DNA of 20,538 nucleotides from an uncultured Archangium sp. (lineage in GTDB: Bacteria; Myxococcota; Myxococcia; Myxococcales; Myxococcaceae). The notes under the pieces were generated by a model. That model was given only the letters and a program-made list of their open reading frames with translations. It was not told the origin of the DNA and searched no databases. This document shows positions 14,896-20,538 of the stretch, piece by piece; the first letter of the stretch is position 1, and every line of letters begins with the position of its first letter. The translations under genes and the position numbers were made by a program. The stretch is from NCBI GenBank assembly GCA_946479335.1, contig CAMLFP010000058.1:1-20538 (forward strand). The letters run 5' to 3'.

Positions 14896-17022
14896 TCAGC
14901 GGGAGCTGATGCGCGCCACGGGTTGGATGTTCAGCTCCGGCGACAGCTCCTGGTAGCTCACCACCGAGAACGGCGGGTTGAACTCGTACTCGAGCAGCTT
15001 GCGCACGTACCGGCGGATATCCATCGACGTGAGGATCACCGGGCGCTGCGCGGTGGGCGGCAGGTGGCCGCACTCGTTCTTCACCGCCTGCACGATCTCC
15101 TGCGCGATGTCCGGCTCCAGCGCGAGGTGCGTCCCCGCCGAGGTGCGCTTGATGGAGCTGCGGATGGCGTCTTCGATCTGCGGATCGAGGAGGTAGACCA
15201 CCAGCGTGTTCGTGCCGCGCGCGTACTTGTGCGACACGTAGCGCTTGAGCGAGCTGCGCACGTGCTCGGTCAACATCACCGAATCGGCCTCCAGCTGCCC
15301 CTGCTCCGCCAACGCCTGGAGAATGCCGCGCAGATCGCGGATGGAGATCTCCTCTTCGACGAGGCGCCCGAGGATGTCGGTCAGCTTCAGCACCGTCACC
15401 ACCTTCGGCACGACCTCCTTCACGATGGCGGGGAAGGCCTTCTCGAGCTGGTCGAGCATGGTCTGCACCTCCTGCACGCCGACGAACTCGCGCGCGTACC
15501 GGCGCAGCACCGACGCGAGGTGCAGAATGATGTAGCCGGGCACGTCCCAGGTGGTGAGGCCGGCGGCCTCGAGCATGTCCTTGTGGTTCTCGGGCACCCA
15601 CGCGGCCGGCTGACGCGTCGCGGGGTTCACCGCGTCGAAGCCCTCGATGTTCATCAGCCGCAGGCGATCGACGGTGTCATTCACCAGGATGTGACCCAGC
15701 GTCGCCTGCCCGGTGACCACCGGCACTTCGTTGATCTGGATCTGGTACGCGCCCGGCGGCAGGCCGGGGTTTCCGCGCGCGCGCACACCGGGGAAACGAA
15801 CGCCCAGCTCGACGAACAAGCCGTCGCGCATGAAGGGCACCAGCTCGAAGAGGAACTTGCCGGCGTCTTGTCGTGAGTCGACGAACGGCACGAGCGCGTC
15901 AGACACCTCGAGTACGATGGGCGTCACCACGGGGATGAAGAGCTCGGAGTCGGGGTTGATGGGCTCCTTGGGCTGCGGCGCGACCGACGGTTTGGGCGCG
16001 TCTTCGCCTTCCGCCGGCGCTTCTTCTTCAGACAGCTCCCCCGAGGCGATCTTCTTCTCGCGCTGGAGCATGGTGTACGCGCCGAACGCCAGGCTGCCGC
16101 CCAGCAACAAGAAGGGGATCTTCGGGAGCCCCGGCACGATGCCCAGCAGGAAGATCATCGAGCCCGCGATGGCGATGGCGCGGGGGTAGGCGACCAGCTG
16201 CGAGCTGACGTCCTTGCCGAGGTGCGCGCCCTCCTCTTCGCCGCCGACGCGCGTGACGATGATACCGGCCGACGTGGAGATCAGGATCGCGGGGATCATG
16301 CCCACCAGACCGTCACCGATGGTCAGCAGCGCGTACTTGGTCGCCGCTTCGCCCGCCGACATGCCCTTCTGGAGCACGCCGATGGCCAGACCGCCGACGA
16401 TGTTGACCACGGTGATGATGATGCCGGCGATGGCGTCGCCTTTGACGAACTTCATGGCGCCGTCCATCGCGCCGAACAATTGGCTCTCGCGCTCGAGGTC
16501 GCGGCGCTTGCGCTTGCCCTCCTCCATCTCGATCGAGCCCGCCCGGAGATCGGCGTCGATCGACATCTGCTTGCCCGGCATCGCGTCGAGGGTGAAGCGC
16601 GCGGCCACCTCGGCGACGCGCTCAGAACCCTTGGCGATCACGATGAAGTTCACGATCACGAGGATGATGAACACGATGCCGCCGACCACGAAGTTGCCGC
16701 GGGCCACGAAGTTGCCGAACGCGTAGACGACCTCACCGGCGTCACCGGTCGACAAGATGAGACGTGTCGTGGAGACCGTCAGCGCCAATCGGTACATCGT
16801 CGTGATCAGCAGCAGCGTCGGGAAGATCGAAATCTTCAGCGCGCTGGGGATGTACAGCGACGTCAGCAGAATGATGACCGAGATGCTGATGTTGATCGTC
16901 AGCAGGATGTCCAACAGCAGCGTCGGCAGCGGGACGATCAGCATGCCGATGATCGCCATCACGACGACGGCGAGCGCGATGTCAGAGTACTTATTGATGA
17001 AACCTTTGCCGGCGGCAGCCAT
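14896..17022 (-). CDS. sctV: Type III secretion export-gate protein SctV (FlhA family)
   Basis: The product has 708 residues. The membrane half (about 1-325) has eight predicted helices and the FHIPEP-family signature ERVAEVAARFTLDAMPGKQMS (134-154). Downstream it has MDGAMKFVKGDAIAG and SAGIIVTRVGGEE. An acidic/proline linker (about 333-365) leads to the cytoplasmic domain with PGYIILHLASVLRRYAREFVG, TMLDQLEKAFPAIVKE and VRSSLKRYVSHKYA. The nonameric ring of this family guides substrates and chaperones into the export channel and couples proton motive force to export. Myxobacteria of this group lack flagella, and the adjacent genes code SycD-like chaperones, so this is the non-flagellar form. 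No Shine-Dalgarno is obvious before the ATG at 17022. It is the last gene of the minus-strand cluster. Confidence 0.95.
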   Translation of the reverse strand: MAAAGKGFINKYSDIALAVVVMAIIGMLIVPLPTLLLDILLTINISISVIILLTSLYIPSALKISIFPTLLLITTMYRLALTVSTTRLILSTGDAGEVVYAFGNFVARGNFVVGGIVFIILVIVNFIVIAKGSERVAEVAARFTLDAMPGKQMSIDADLRAGSIEMEEGKRKRRDLERESQLFGAMDGAMKFVKGDAIAGIIITVVNIVGGLAIGVLQKGMSAGEAATKYALLTIGDGLVGMIPAILISTSAGIIVTRVGGEEEGAHLGKDVSSQLVAYPRAIAIAGSMIFLLGIVPGLPKIPFLLLGGSLAFGAYTMLQREKKIASGELSEEEAPAEGEDAPKPSVAPQPKEPINPDSELFIPVVTPIVLEVSDALVPFVDSRQDAGKFLFELVPFMRDGLFVELGVRFPGVRARGNPGLPPGAYQIQINEVPVVTGQATLGHILVNDTVDRLRLMNIEGFDAVNPATRQPAAWVPENHKDMLEAAGLTTWDVPGYIILHLASVLRRYAREFVGVQEVQTMLDQLEKAFPAIVKEVVPKVVTVLKLTDILGRLVEEEISIRDLRGILQALAEQGQLEADSVMLTEHVRSSLKRYVSHKYARGTNTLVVYLLDPQIEDAIRSSIKRTSAGTHLALEPDIAQEIVQAVKNECGHLPPTAQRPVILTSMDIRRYVRKLLEYEFNPPFSVVSYQELSPELNIQPVARISSR

Positions 17023-17063
17023 GTCGTCGGGAGGTTAGCTGCCTGAAAAGCAAAAGGCGCGGA

Positions 17064-17084
17064 TGAACTCGTTGAAGGAGTTCA
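17064..17084 (-). promoter_or_regulatory. Inverted repeat between the TPR gene and sctV
   Basis: TGAACTC (17064-17070) and GAGTTCA (17078-17084) are perfect complements around a 7-base loop in the 97-base gap upstream of sctV. On the minus strand the hairpin is followed by CCGCGCCTTTTGCTTTTC, a weak, interrupted T-rich tail. It could attenuate read-through into sctV or be an operator. There is no further evidence. Confidence 0.35.
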
Positions 17085-17119
17085 CCCACGCCAGGTGCGT
17101 GCTGCGGTGCGAAGCGGGC

Positions 17120-17701
17120 TTACTTGCTGTCTTTCGCGAGGAGGTCGGCCTTGGCCTTCTTCGCGGCCTCGTTGCCGCCGGCGTCGAGCATCTCGAGCGC
17201 GGCCGCCGCGAGCACCCGGGCGCGCTGCGTGAGCGGGTCCTTGAACTGCGGGTCGAGCTTCACGGCCTGCGCAAAGTCCTCCGCGGCCTCCATGACCTTG
17301 CCCTCGCGGAGGTTCACTTCACCACGGTTCACGTAGGGCGCGATCTCCTTGGGGTTGAGCGTGATCGCCTGAGAGAAGTGGAAGCGCGCCATCTCCAGGT
17401 CTTCCTCGGCGAGGAACACCGCACCCAACGCCGTGTGGTAGTACGGCTCCATCGGGTCGAGCGCTACGAGGCCACCGAAGATCGCCTTGGCCTCCGTGTA
17501 CTTCCCGTTCTCGTACATGCGGAAGCCCATCACCGCCATGTGGAGCATCTCGGGACCGCTGATCGCGTGGTAGTCACGCAGGCTCATCTCACCCTTGTTG
17601 AGCATCTCCTTGCGCTTGTCGTTGTAGAGGATGTCCTGCCAGCCCGGGGTGACTTCCTTCTTGATCTCGGTACCGTTTGCTTTCTTCTGATCGTCGCTCA
17701 T
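17120..17701 (-). CDS. TPR protein, class II type III chaperone-like (paralogue 2)
   Basis: The product is 193 residues from the ATG at 17701 (MSDDQKKANG); upstream residues in the same open frame look non-coding and overlap the terminator region. After about 45 polar residues come three TPR-like helical pairs: EMLHMAVMGFRMYENGKYTEAKAIFGGL, PYYHTALGAVFLAEEDLEMARFHFSQAI and APYVNRGEVNLREGKVMEAAEDFAQAV. This is the SycD/LcrH arrangement, and it aligns well with the other chaperone of this cluster at 18575-19030 (shared GF...GK..EA..F.GL.A..PM.PY...ALG.V). Class II chaperones hold hydrophobic translocators in the cytoplasm before export. It lies between the putative substrate gene and sctV. It is longer at both ends than typical SycD (about 165 residues), so a separate function as an accessory TPR protein is possible. 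Confidence 0.8.
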   Translation of the reverse strand: MSDDQKKANGTEIKKEVTPGWQDILYNDKRKEMLNKGEMSLRDYHAISGPEMLHMAVMGFRMYENGKYTEAKAIFGGLVALDPMEPYYHTALGAVFLAEEDLEMARFHFSQAITLNPKEIAPYVNRGEVNLREGKVMEAAEDFAQAVKLDPQFKDPLTQRARVLAAAALEMLDAGGNEAAKKAKADLLAKDSK

Positions 17702-17772
17702 GGCTCGGTTCGGTGGGAGTGGAGGGTTTGGAAAGCGGCAGGAGTCGACCACACCTTGCGTCGTCGCTCCGC

Positions 17773-17811
17773 AAAAAAAAACCTGGCCGGAACTTTCGTT
17801 CCAGCCAGGTT
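17773..17811 (-). terminator. Strong intrinsic terminator after the 213-residue putative secreted protein gene
   Basis: Read on the minus strand, AACCTGGC-T-GGAA, a 6-base loop, and TTCC-G-GCCAGGTT form a 12-pair stem with one internal mismatch (plus-strand 17780-17811). The stem runs straight into nine T residues (A-run 17773-17781 on the plus strand). It begins 22 bases after the stop of the upstream minus-strand gene. It is the clearest intrinsic terminator in the window and separates that gene from the second TPR gene and sctV. Confidence 0.93.
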
Positions 17812-17833
17812 CTCTGAAGCATCGACTGTTGGA

Positions 17834-18475
17834 TTACTTCAGGTTCATGATCAGGCCCTGCATCGCGTCGTGGCGCGACTTCTCCAGGTCCGAGATCTTC
17901 TGACCCATCTCGTGCACCAGGTTCATGGCGTTCTGGTACGCCTGCCACTTCTGCTGGTAGGCCGCCGCGACTTCCGGCTTGTCCATGTCCTTCGGAACCT
18001 CGGGCATGCCGCCGGTGTAGCCCGACGAGTAGTTCAGCGAAGCGCCCGAGCCGATGGAGGCCGCCGAGCCGCTGCTCGCGGTGGTCGCCGCCGACGTGGC
18101 CGCCGCGGTGGTCTGCTGGAGGATCTGCGGCAGACGCGAGACCAGGTCGGGGAGGCTGACGTTCTGGTTCGTGCCGGGGGCGAGGCGCTCGGTGATCGAG
18201 TTCGCCAGCTTGCTCAGGAGGCTCTCAACGCCGTTCGTCGCCATGTTCTTCAGGCCGGGAGCGAGCTTGTCGATGAGGCCGCTGGCGAGGGGGCCAACGA
18301 GCGGGAGCTTGCTGACGAGGCCCTTGGCGACGTTGGCGAGCGAGTCAAAGCCCGAGCCAACGATGTTCTTGAGCATGTCGATGGCCTTGGGGGCGACCGA
18401 CTTGATGATCGAAGCGCCGATGTTGCCAAGGCCGCTGGTAACGCTGCTGACGACGCTCTTGATTGCACCACCCAT
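17834..18475 (-). CDS. Unknown hydrophobic/helical protein; putative type III-secreted component
   Basis: The product is 213 residues from the ATG at 18475 (AAGAGAG 8-14 bases upstream); no family is recognised. Residues 1-100 are Ser/Gly/Leu-rich amphipathic helices with long uncharged stretches (SVVSSVTSGLGNIGASIIKS, GLVSKLPLVGPLASGL) and no signal peptide. Residues 105-125 form another short helix. Residues 122-155 are an Ala/Ser/Thr/Gly linker. Residues 166-213 are a charged helix, KPEVAAAYQQKWQAYQNAM...ISDLEKSRHDAMQGLIMNLK. There are no cysteines. It lies between two SycD-like chaperone genes upstream of sctV, where other type III loci place translocators. The C-terminal helix with its P..xAxYQxKxxxY start loosely recalls needle-protein C-termini. 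Its own strong terminator suggests abundant expression. It could be a translocator, needle-like subunit or effector; secretion itself is inferred. Confidence 0.7.
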   Translation of the reverse strand: MGGAIKSVVSSVTSGLGNIGASIIKSVAPKAIDMLKNIVGSGFDSLANVAKGLVSKLPLVGPLASGLIDKLAPGLKNMATNGVESLLSKLANSITERLAPGTNQNVSLPDLVSRLPQILQQTTAAATSAATTASSGSAASIGSGASLNYSSGYTGGMPEVPKDMDKPEVAAAYQQKWQAYQNAMNLVHEMGQKISDLEKSRHDAMQGLIMNLK

Positions 18476-18540
18476 GATTGACTCTCTTTCGTTCGTGTGA
18501 ATCCGGAGAACCATTTCCCCGGCGCTACTGGTGAGGTTAT

Positions 18541-18564
18541 CGAAACTTCGTCGCCGCAGTTTCG
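18541..18564 (-). promoter_or_regulatory. Inverted repeat upstream of the putative secreted protein gene
   Basis: CGAAACT (18541-18547) and AGTTTCG (18558-18564) are perfect complements around a 10-base spacer. They lie in the 99-base gap between the chaperone stop and the start of the 213-residue protein, about 65 bases before that start on the minus strand. This is the longest gap in the operon, so a separate promoter, an operator or an mRNA-processing/stabilising hairpin is plausible. Confidence 0.4.
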
Positions 18565-18574
18565 GCGGGATTTC

Positions 18575-19030
18575 TCATTTTTTAGAAAGCGCCTGCAGCA
18601 TCGCAGAAACCTTCTGATTTTCGGCACTTTCCGGCTTCGAGTGCTGCTGCGCCCGCCGGAGGTTGTCGATGGCTTCGGCCTTGGCCCCCTGCAGCAATCG
18701 CACTTCGGCGCGCCCGAGCCACGCCTGCGCGTCGGTCGGAGCGAGCTTGAGCGCCACATCGTAGGCCGCCACCGCGCCCGCCGGGTTCCCCGAGGCCATC
18801 TCCACGACGCCGAGCGCCTTGGCGAAGTACGGGTCCATCGGGTTGACCGCGTAGAGCCCCTGAAAGACGGTGCGCGCCTCGTTCAACTTGCCCTGGTAGA
18901 AGAAATAGAAGCCCGTGCGCGCGATGGAATAGAGCTCCTCGTCGGAGTACCCGCGCACCTCCTTGAGCGTCGCCTTCCCGTCGGCCCACTTCTGCAACCG
19001 GGCCGCGAGCGCCGCCGCGTCATCTGCCAT
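18575..19030 (-). CDS. Class II type III secretion chaperone, SycD/LcrH-like TPR protein (paralogue 1)
   Basis: The product has 151 residues, close to the usual length of SycD/LcrH chaperones. Three TPR-like units start at DEELYSIARTGFYFFYQGKLNEARTVFQGL (about 29-58), then DPYFAKALGVVEMASGNPAGAVAAYDVAL and AQAWLGRAEVRLLQGAKAEAIDNLRRA, with the typical capping helix NQKVSAMLQALSKK. The pattern YxxGK..EA..VFQ.L....P.D.YF..ALG matches the family consensus. These proteins bind short N-terminal segments of hydrophobic translocators in their concave groove and prevent aggregation or premature insertion. The gene is directly upstream of the 213-residue putative substrate. Its ATG lies 3 bases after the stop of the 159-residue gene, so the two are coupled. 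Confidence 0.88.
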   Translation of the reverse strand: MADDAAALAARLQKWADGKATLKEVRGYSDEELYSIARTGFYFFYQGKLNEARTVFQGLYAVNPMDPYFAKALGVVEMASGNPAGAVAAYDVALKLAPTDAQAWLGRAEVRLLQGAKAEAIDNLRRAQQHSKPESAENQKVSAMLQALSKK

Positions 19031-19033
19031 GGC

Positions 19034-19513
19034 TCAGTACCCCTCTTCGGCGGTCTCTTCGCGACGCTTGCGCTCGATCTCCGCCATGTCGTTGCTCACC
19101 GTGCCGACGAGCTCGAGCATCGCCGACTCGCGCGTCAGCAGCGCCTTGAGGCGGTCCACGCGATCGGGCGCCGCGCGGAGCGTCTGGAGCCCACGCTGCA
19201 TCGACTCCTGACTGGCCTCGGAGAGCCGCTCGGCGACCGACTCCAAAGGCCCCCGGTCGGTGTAGCTCTCGAGGTCGGCGTCGTGACCCGCAGGCCCCGG
19301 GGGCATCGGGAGCCGCACCTCTTCTGCCGAATGCGCGGGCCCGATGAAGTCGAGCAGCGCCGTCGAGGCGAGCGCGGGGTTCTTGGGGTCGCCCTTCTTG
19401 CGGACGTTCTTCTTCTCGAGCTGCGTCCGATTGACGAGGCGCCCCTGCACTTCACGCGGGCCGCCCCACGGCCACGCCGGCGCGGGTGAGGGTTGTCCAC
19501 CGATCTTCGCCAT
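19034..19513 (-). CDS. Unknown 159-residue protein of the type III cluster
   Basis: I do not recognise a family. The ATG at 19513 follows a strong GAGAGGAG ribosome-binding site. Residues 1-85 are polar, Pro/Gly-rich and probably disordered (MAKIGGQPSPAPAWPWGGP...). Residues about 92-155 should form two helices, ESVAERLSEASQESMQRGLQTLR and DRVDRLKALLTRESAMLELVGTVSNDMAEIERKRREE, separated by APDRV. A disordered N-terminus plus C-terminal helical hairpin without a signal peptide suits a type III substrate or rod/needle/gatekeeper-like component; the helices are loosely like the SctI inner-rod class. That is a guess from architecture and position only. It lies 14 bases after the FlhB-like gene and 3 bases before the SycD-like chaperone. 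Confidence 0.75.
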   Translation of the reverse strand: MAKIGGQPSPAPAWPWGGPREVQGRLVNRTQLEKKNVRKKGDPKNPALASTALLDFIGPAHSAEEVRLPMPPGPAGHDADLESYTDRGPLESVAERLSEASQESMQRGLQTLRAAPDRVDRLKALLTRESAMLELVGTVSNDMAEIERKRREETAEEGY

Positions 19514-19527
19514 CTGCTACTCCTCTC

Positions 19528-19806
19528 TCACTTCTTGCCGCCGCTCTGCTGCTGCTGGAGCGCGTAGACAAAGTTCAGAACTTCAGCGACCGCGTCATAC
19601 AACTCCTCGGGGACTTCCTGGCCGACGTCGACCTTGTACAGCGCGCCGGCGAGCGTGGTGTTCTTCATGAAGGGCACGCCGGCGGCCTTGGCGATCTCGC
19701 GGATCTTCTCCGCCTTCAGCCGCATGCCCTTGGCGATGACCCGGGGCGCGTTGTCCTTCGCCTTGTCGTACTTCAGCGCGATGGCGATGTCGGGATCTTC
19801 ATACAT
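19528..19806 (-). CDS. Stand-alone FlhB/SctU C-terminal (switch) domain protein without NPTH
   Basis: The product has 92 residues. It matches the cytoplasmic C-terminal domain of FlhB/SctU: AIALKYDKAKDNAPRVIAKG, IREIAKAAGVPFMKNTTLAGALY, then VDVGQEVPEELYDAVAEVLNFVYAL. In full-length FlhB this part follows autocleavage at NPTH and helps switch substrate specificity. Here the chain starts MYEDPDIAIALKY, so the NPTH sequence and all membrane helices are absent. Comparable stand-alone proteins (FhlB, Bacillus YlqH) occur with flagella; here the neighbours are non-flagellar type III genes. GAGGAG lies 8-13 bases before the ATG at 19806. The start overlaps the GNAT stop by 8 bases (ATGTATGA). A role as an accessory piece of the export gate is inferred. 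Confidence 0.88.
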   Translation of the reverse strand: MYEDPDIAIALKYDKAKDNAPRVIAKGMRLKAEKIREIAKAAGVPFMKNTTLAGALYKVDVGQEVPEELYDAVAEVLNFVYALQQQQSGGKK

Positions 19807-20538
19807 GGGTCGCTCCTCGCCAGAGTCTCACGCGGAAGACCTGCGAGTCGACGAGCTCCTCTGCCGTGAAGAGCTTGAGCACCGGCAGGTTCCCGTCGGT
19901 TGTGTAGAAGCGCATGTGCACGAAGCCGGCCCGCTTCAGCGCGCGCTGCGCCCAGCGCACCAGCAACCGCGACAGCCCGCGCCCCTGCGCCTCGCGTGAC
20001 ACGCCGAGATCCATCAGCATCGCCTCACCGGGCTGCTTGCCGGCCGCGCACACCACGAACCCCGCGACCCGGCCACCGGCGCGCACCACGACCGTCGCGC
20101 CGGGCACCAGCGGGCCCTCCCGGGCGCTCATCATCTCGTCGAAGGCCTCACCGCACGACACCACCGTCGGGGGTTTGGGCCACGTCGTGTAGAAGGCCGT
20201 GGCCGCCGTCGCGAGGTGCGTGTCCGTGTAGATCTGACGGACCTCCGGCCACGCCGCAGGCTCCAGCGGCTCGACGGAGAAGCCCTCGACCGACGGAGGC
20301 TCCAGCGGCACCTTCGCCAGGTCTTGCAGGAACTCCTGACGAACCACCTGGGCGAACCCCGCGGCCTCGAGCGCCTGCGCGTTCGCGGCGACGGCGGGGA
20401 GGTCGTCGTCCCACACGATGCCGTCGGCCTCGCGCTGCAAGCCCTTGAGGAGCGCCAACACCTCCGCCTCGGGCCCGCGCGCGACCTCGACCTGCCGCCA
20501 CGCGTCGGTCGGGCTGTAGAGCAGCAGCGCCCGCGCGC
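19799..20538 (-). CDS. GNAT-family acetyltransferase (5' end outside window)
   Basis: The minus-strand frame is open to the window edge (upstream residues ARALLLYSPTDAWRQVEVARG precede an internal GTG at 20461 that could be mistaken for the start), so at least 246 residues are present and the N-terminus is missing. The C-terminal GNAT core is clear: ATVVVRAGGRVAGFVVCAAG (strands), MLMDLGVSREAQGRGLSRLLVRWAQRALKRAGF with the acetyl-CoA pyrophosphate loop QGRGLS, then MRFYTTDGNLPVLKLF. The upstream part looks like the end of a second, degenerate GNAT half. These enzymes transfer acetyl from acetyl-CoA to amines; no substrate is deducible. It overlaps the FlhB-like gene by 8 bases and therefore belongs to the type III operon. 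Confidence 0.85.
   Translation of the reverse strand, partial: ARALLLYSPTDAWRQVEVARGPEAEVLALLKGLQREADGIVWDDDLPAVAANAQALEAAGFAQVVRQEFLQDLAKVPLEPPSVEGFSVEPLEPAAWPEVRQIYTDTHLATAATAFYTTWPKPPTVVSCGEAFDEMMSAREGPLVPGATVVVRAGGRVAGFVVCAAGKQPGEAMLMDLGVSREAQGRGLSRLLVRWAQRALKRAGFVHMRFYTTDGNLPVLKLFTAEELVDSQVFRVRLWRGATHV

Noticed and set aside
14896..17022. SctV as flagellar FlhA
   Set aside because: No flagellar genes are present, the neighbours are class II type III chaperones, and this bacterial group glides rather than swims.
17063..18481. Long plus-strand frame across the chaperone and putative secreted protein genes
   Set aside because: It would run through the T/A-rich terminator region and has shadow-type composition; the minus-strand proteins have ribosome-binding sites, TPR motifs and a terminator that fits them.
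19799..20461. GTG at 20461 as the start of the acetyltransferase
   Set aside because: The frame remains open to the window edge with plausible GNAT-like sequence upstream, so the gene is treated as cut by the window.

Overview
The window is a GC-rich, densely packed chromosomal segment. The gene families point to a myxobacterium, probably suborder Cystobacterineae: a non-flagellar SctV with class II type III chaperones and no flagellar genes in view, FHA and TPR-rich envelope proteins, and a Rho with a long low-complexity N-terminus. Coding covers almost everything. The longest stretch without a gene is about 190 bases (1290-1479), and I see no tRNA, rRNA, CRISPR array, insertion sequence or prophage.

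Layout. (1) 1-1335: a divergent pair, an HxlR-type regulator (minus, cut by the window edge) and a QorB/YtfG-like NAD(P)-binding quinone reductase (plus), with two operator-like palindromes between them and a hairpin-plus-T-run terminator after the reductase. Escherichia coli has the same pairing (ytfH/ytfG). (2) 1480-3006: transcription terminator Rho, with a conserved ATPase core but an unusual N-terminal half. (3) 3066-9189: a tightly packed plus-strand operon coding a small zinc-binding membrane protein, a DUF4129 membrane protein, a DUF4350 protein, a MoxR AAA+ ATPase, a DUF58 protein and a zinc-ribbon/DUF4190 membrane protein. MoxR-DUF58 is a known chaperone-like pair; the rest is probably its envelope machinery. 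(4) 9161-12148: a SpoIIM-family membrane protein (minus), then a three-LysM GH24 muramidase and an RDD membrane protein (plus). SpoIIM and RDD proteins commonly neighbour MoxR/DUF58 clusters; the muramidase between them hints at cell-wall remodelling. (5) 12127-14875: a small outer-membrane beta-barrel candidate (minus), then a cysteine-rich TPR lipoprotein and a double-FHA tail-anchored protein (plus).

(6) 14896-20538, all minus: part of a non-flagellar type III secretion locus. In transcription order it holds a GNAT acetyltransferase (5' end outside the window), a stand-alone FlhB/SctU C-terminal domain without the NPTH autocleavage motif, a 159-residue unknown, a class II (SycD/LcrH-like) TPR chaperone, a 213-residue hydrophobic/helical protein with its own strong intrinsic terminator, a second paralogous TPR protein, and the export gate SctV. 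The first four genes overlap or nearly touch. The 213-residue protein sits between two related chaperones and is the best candidate here for an undescribed secreted component (translocator, needle-like subunit or effector). This matters because published work on Myxococcus xanthus describes an atypical, needle-less type III system used in contact-dependent killing of prey.

Functions are assigned by recognising sequence motifs and neighbourhood only; no searches or structure predictions were run.
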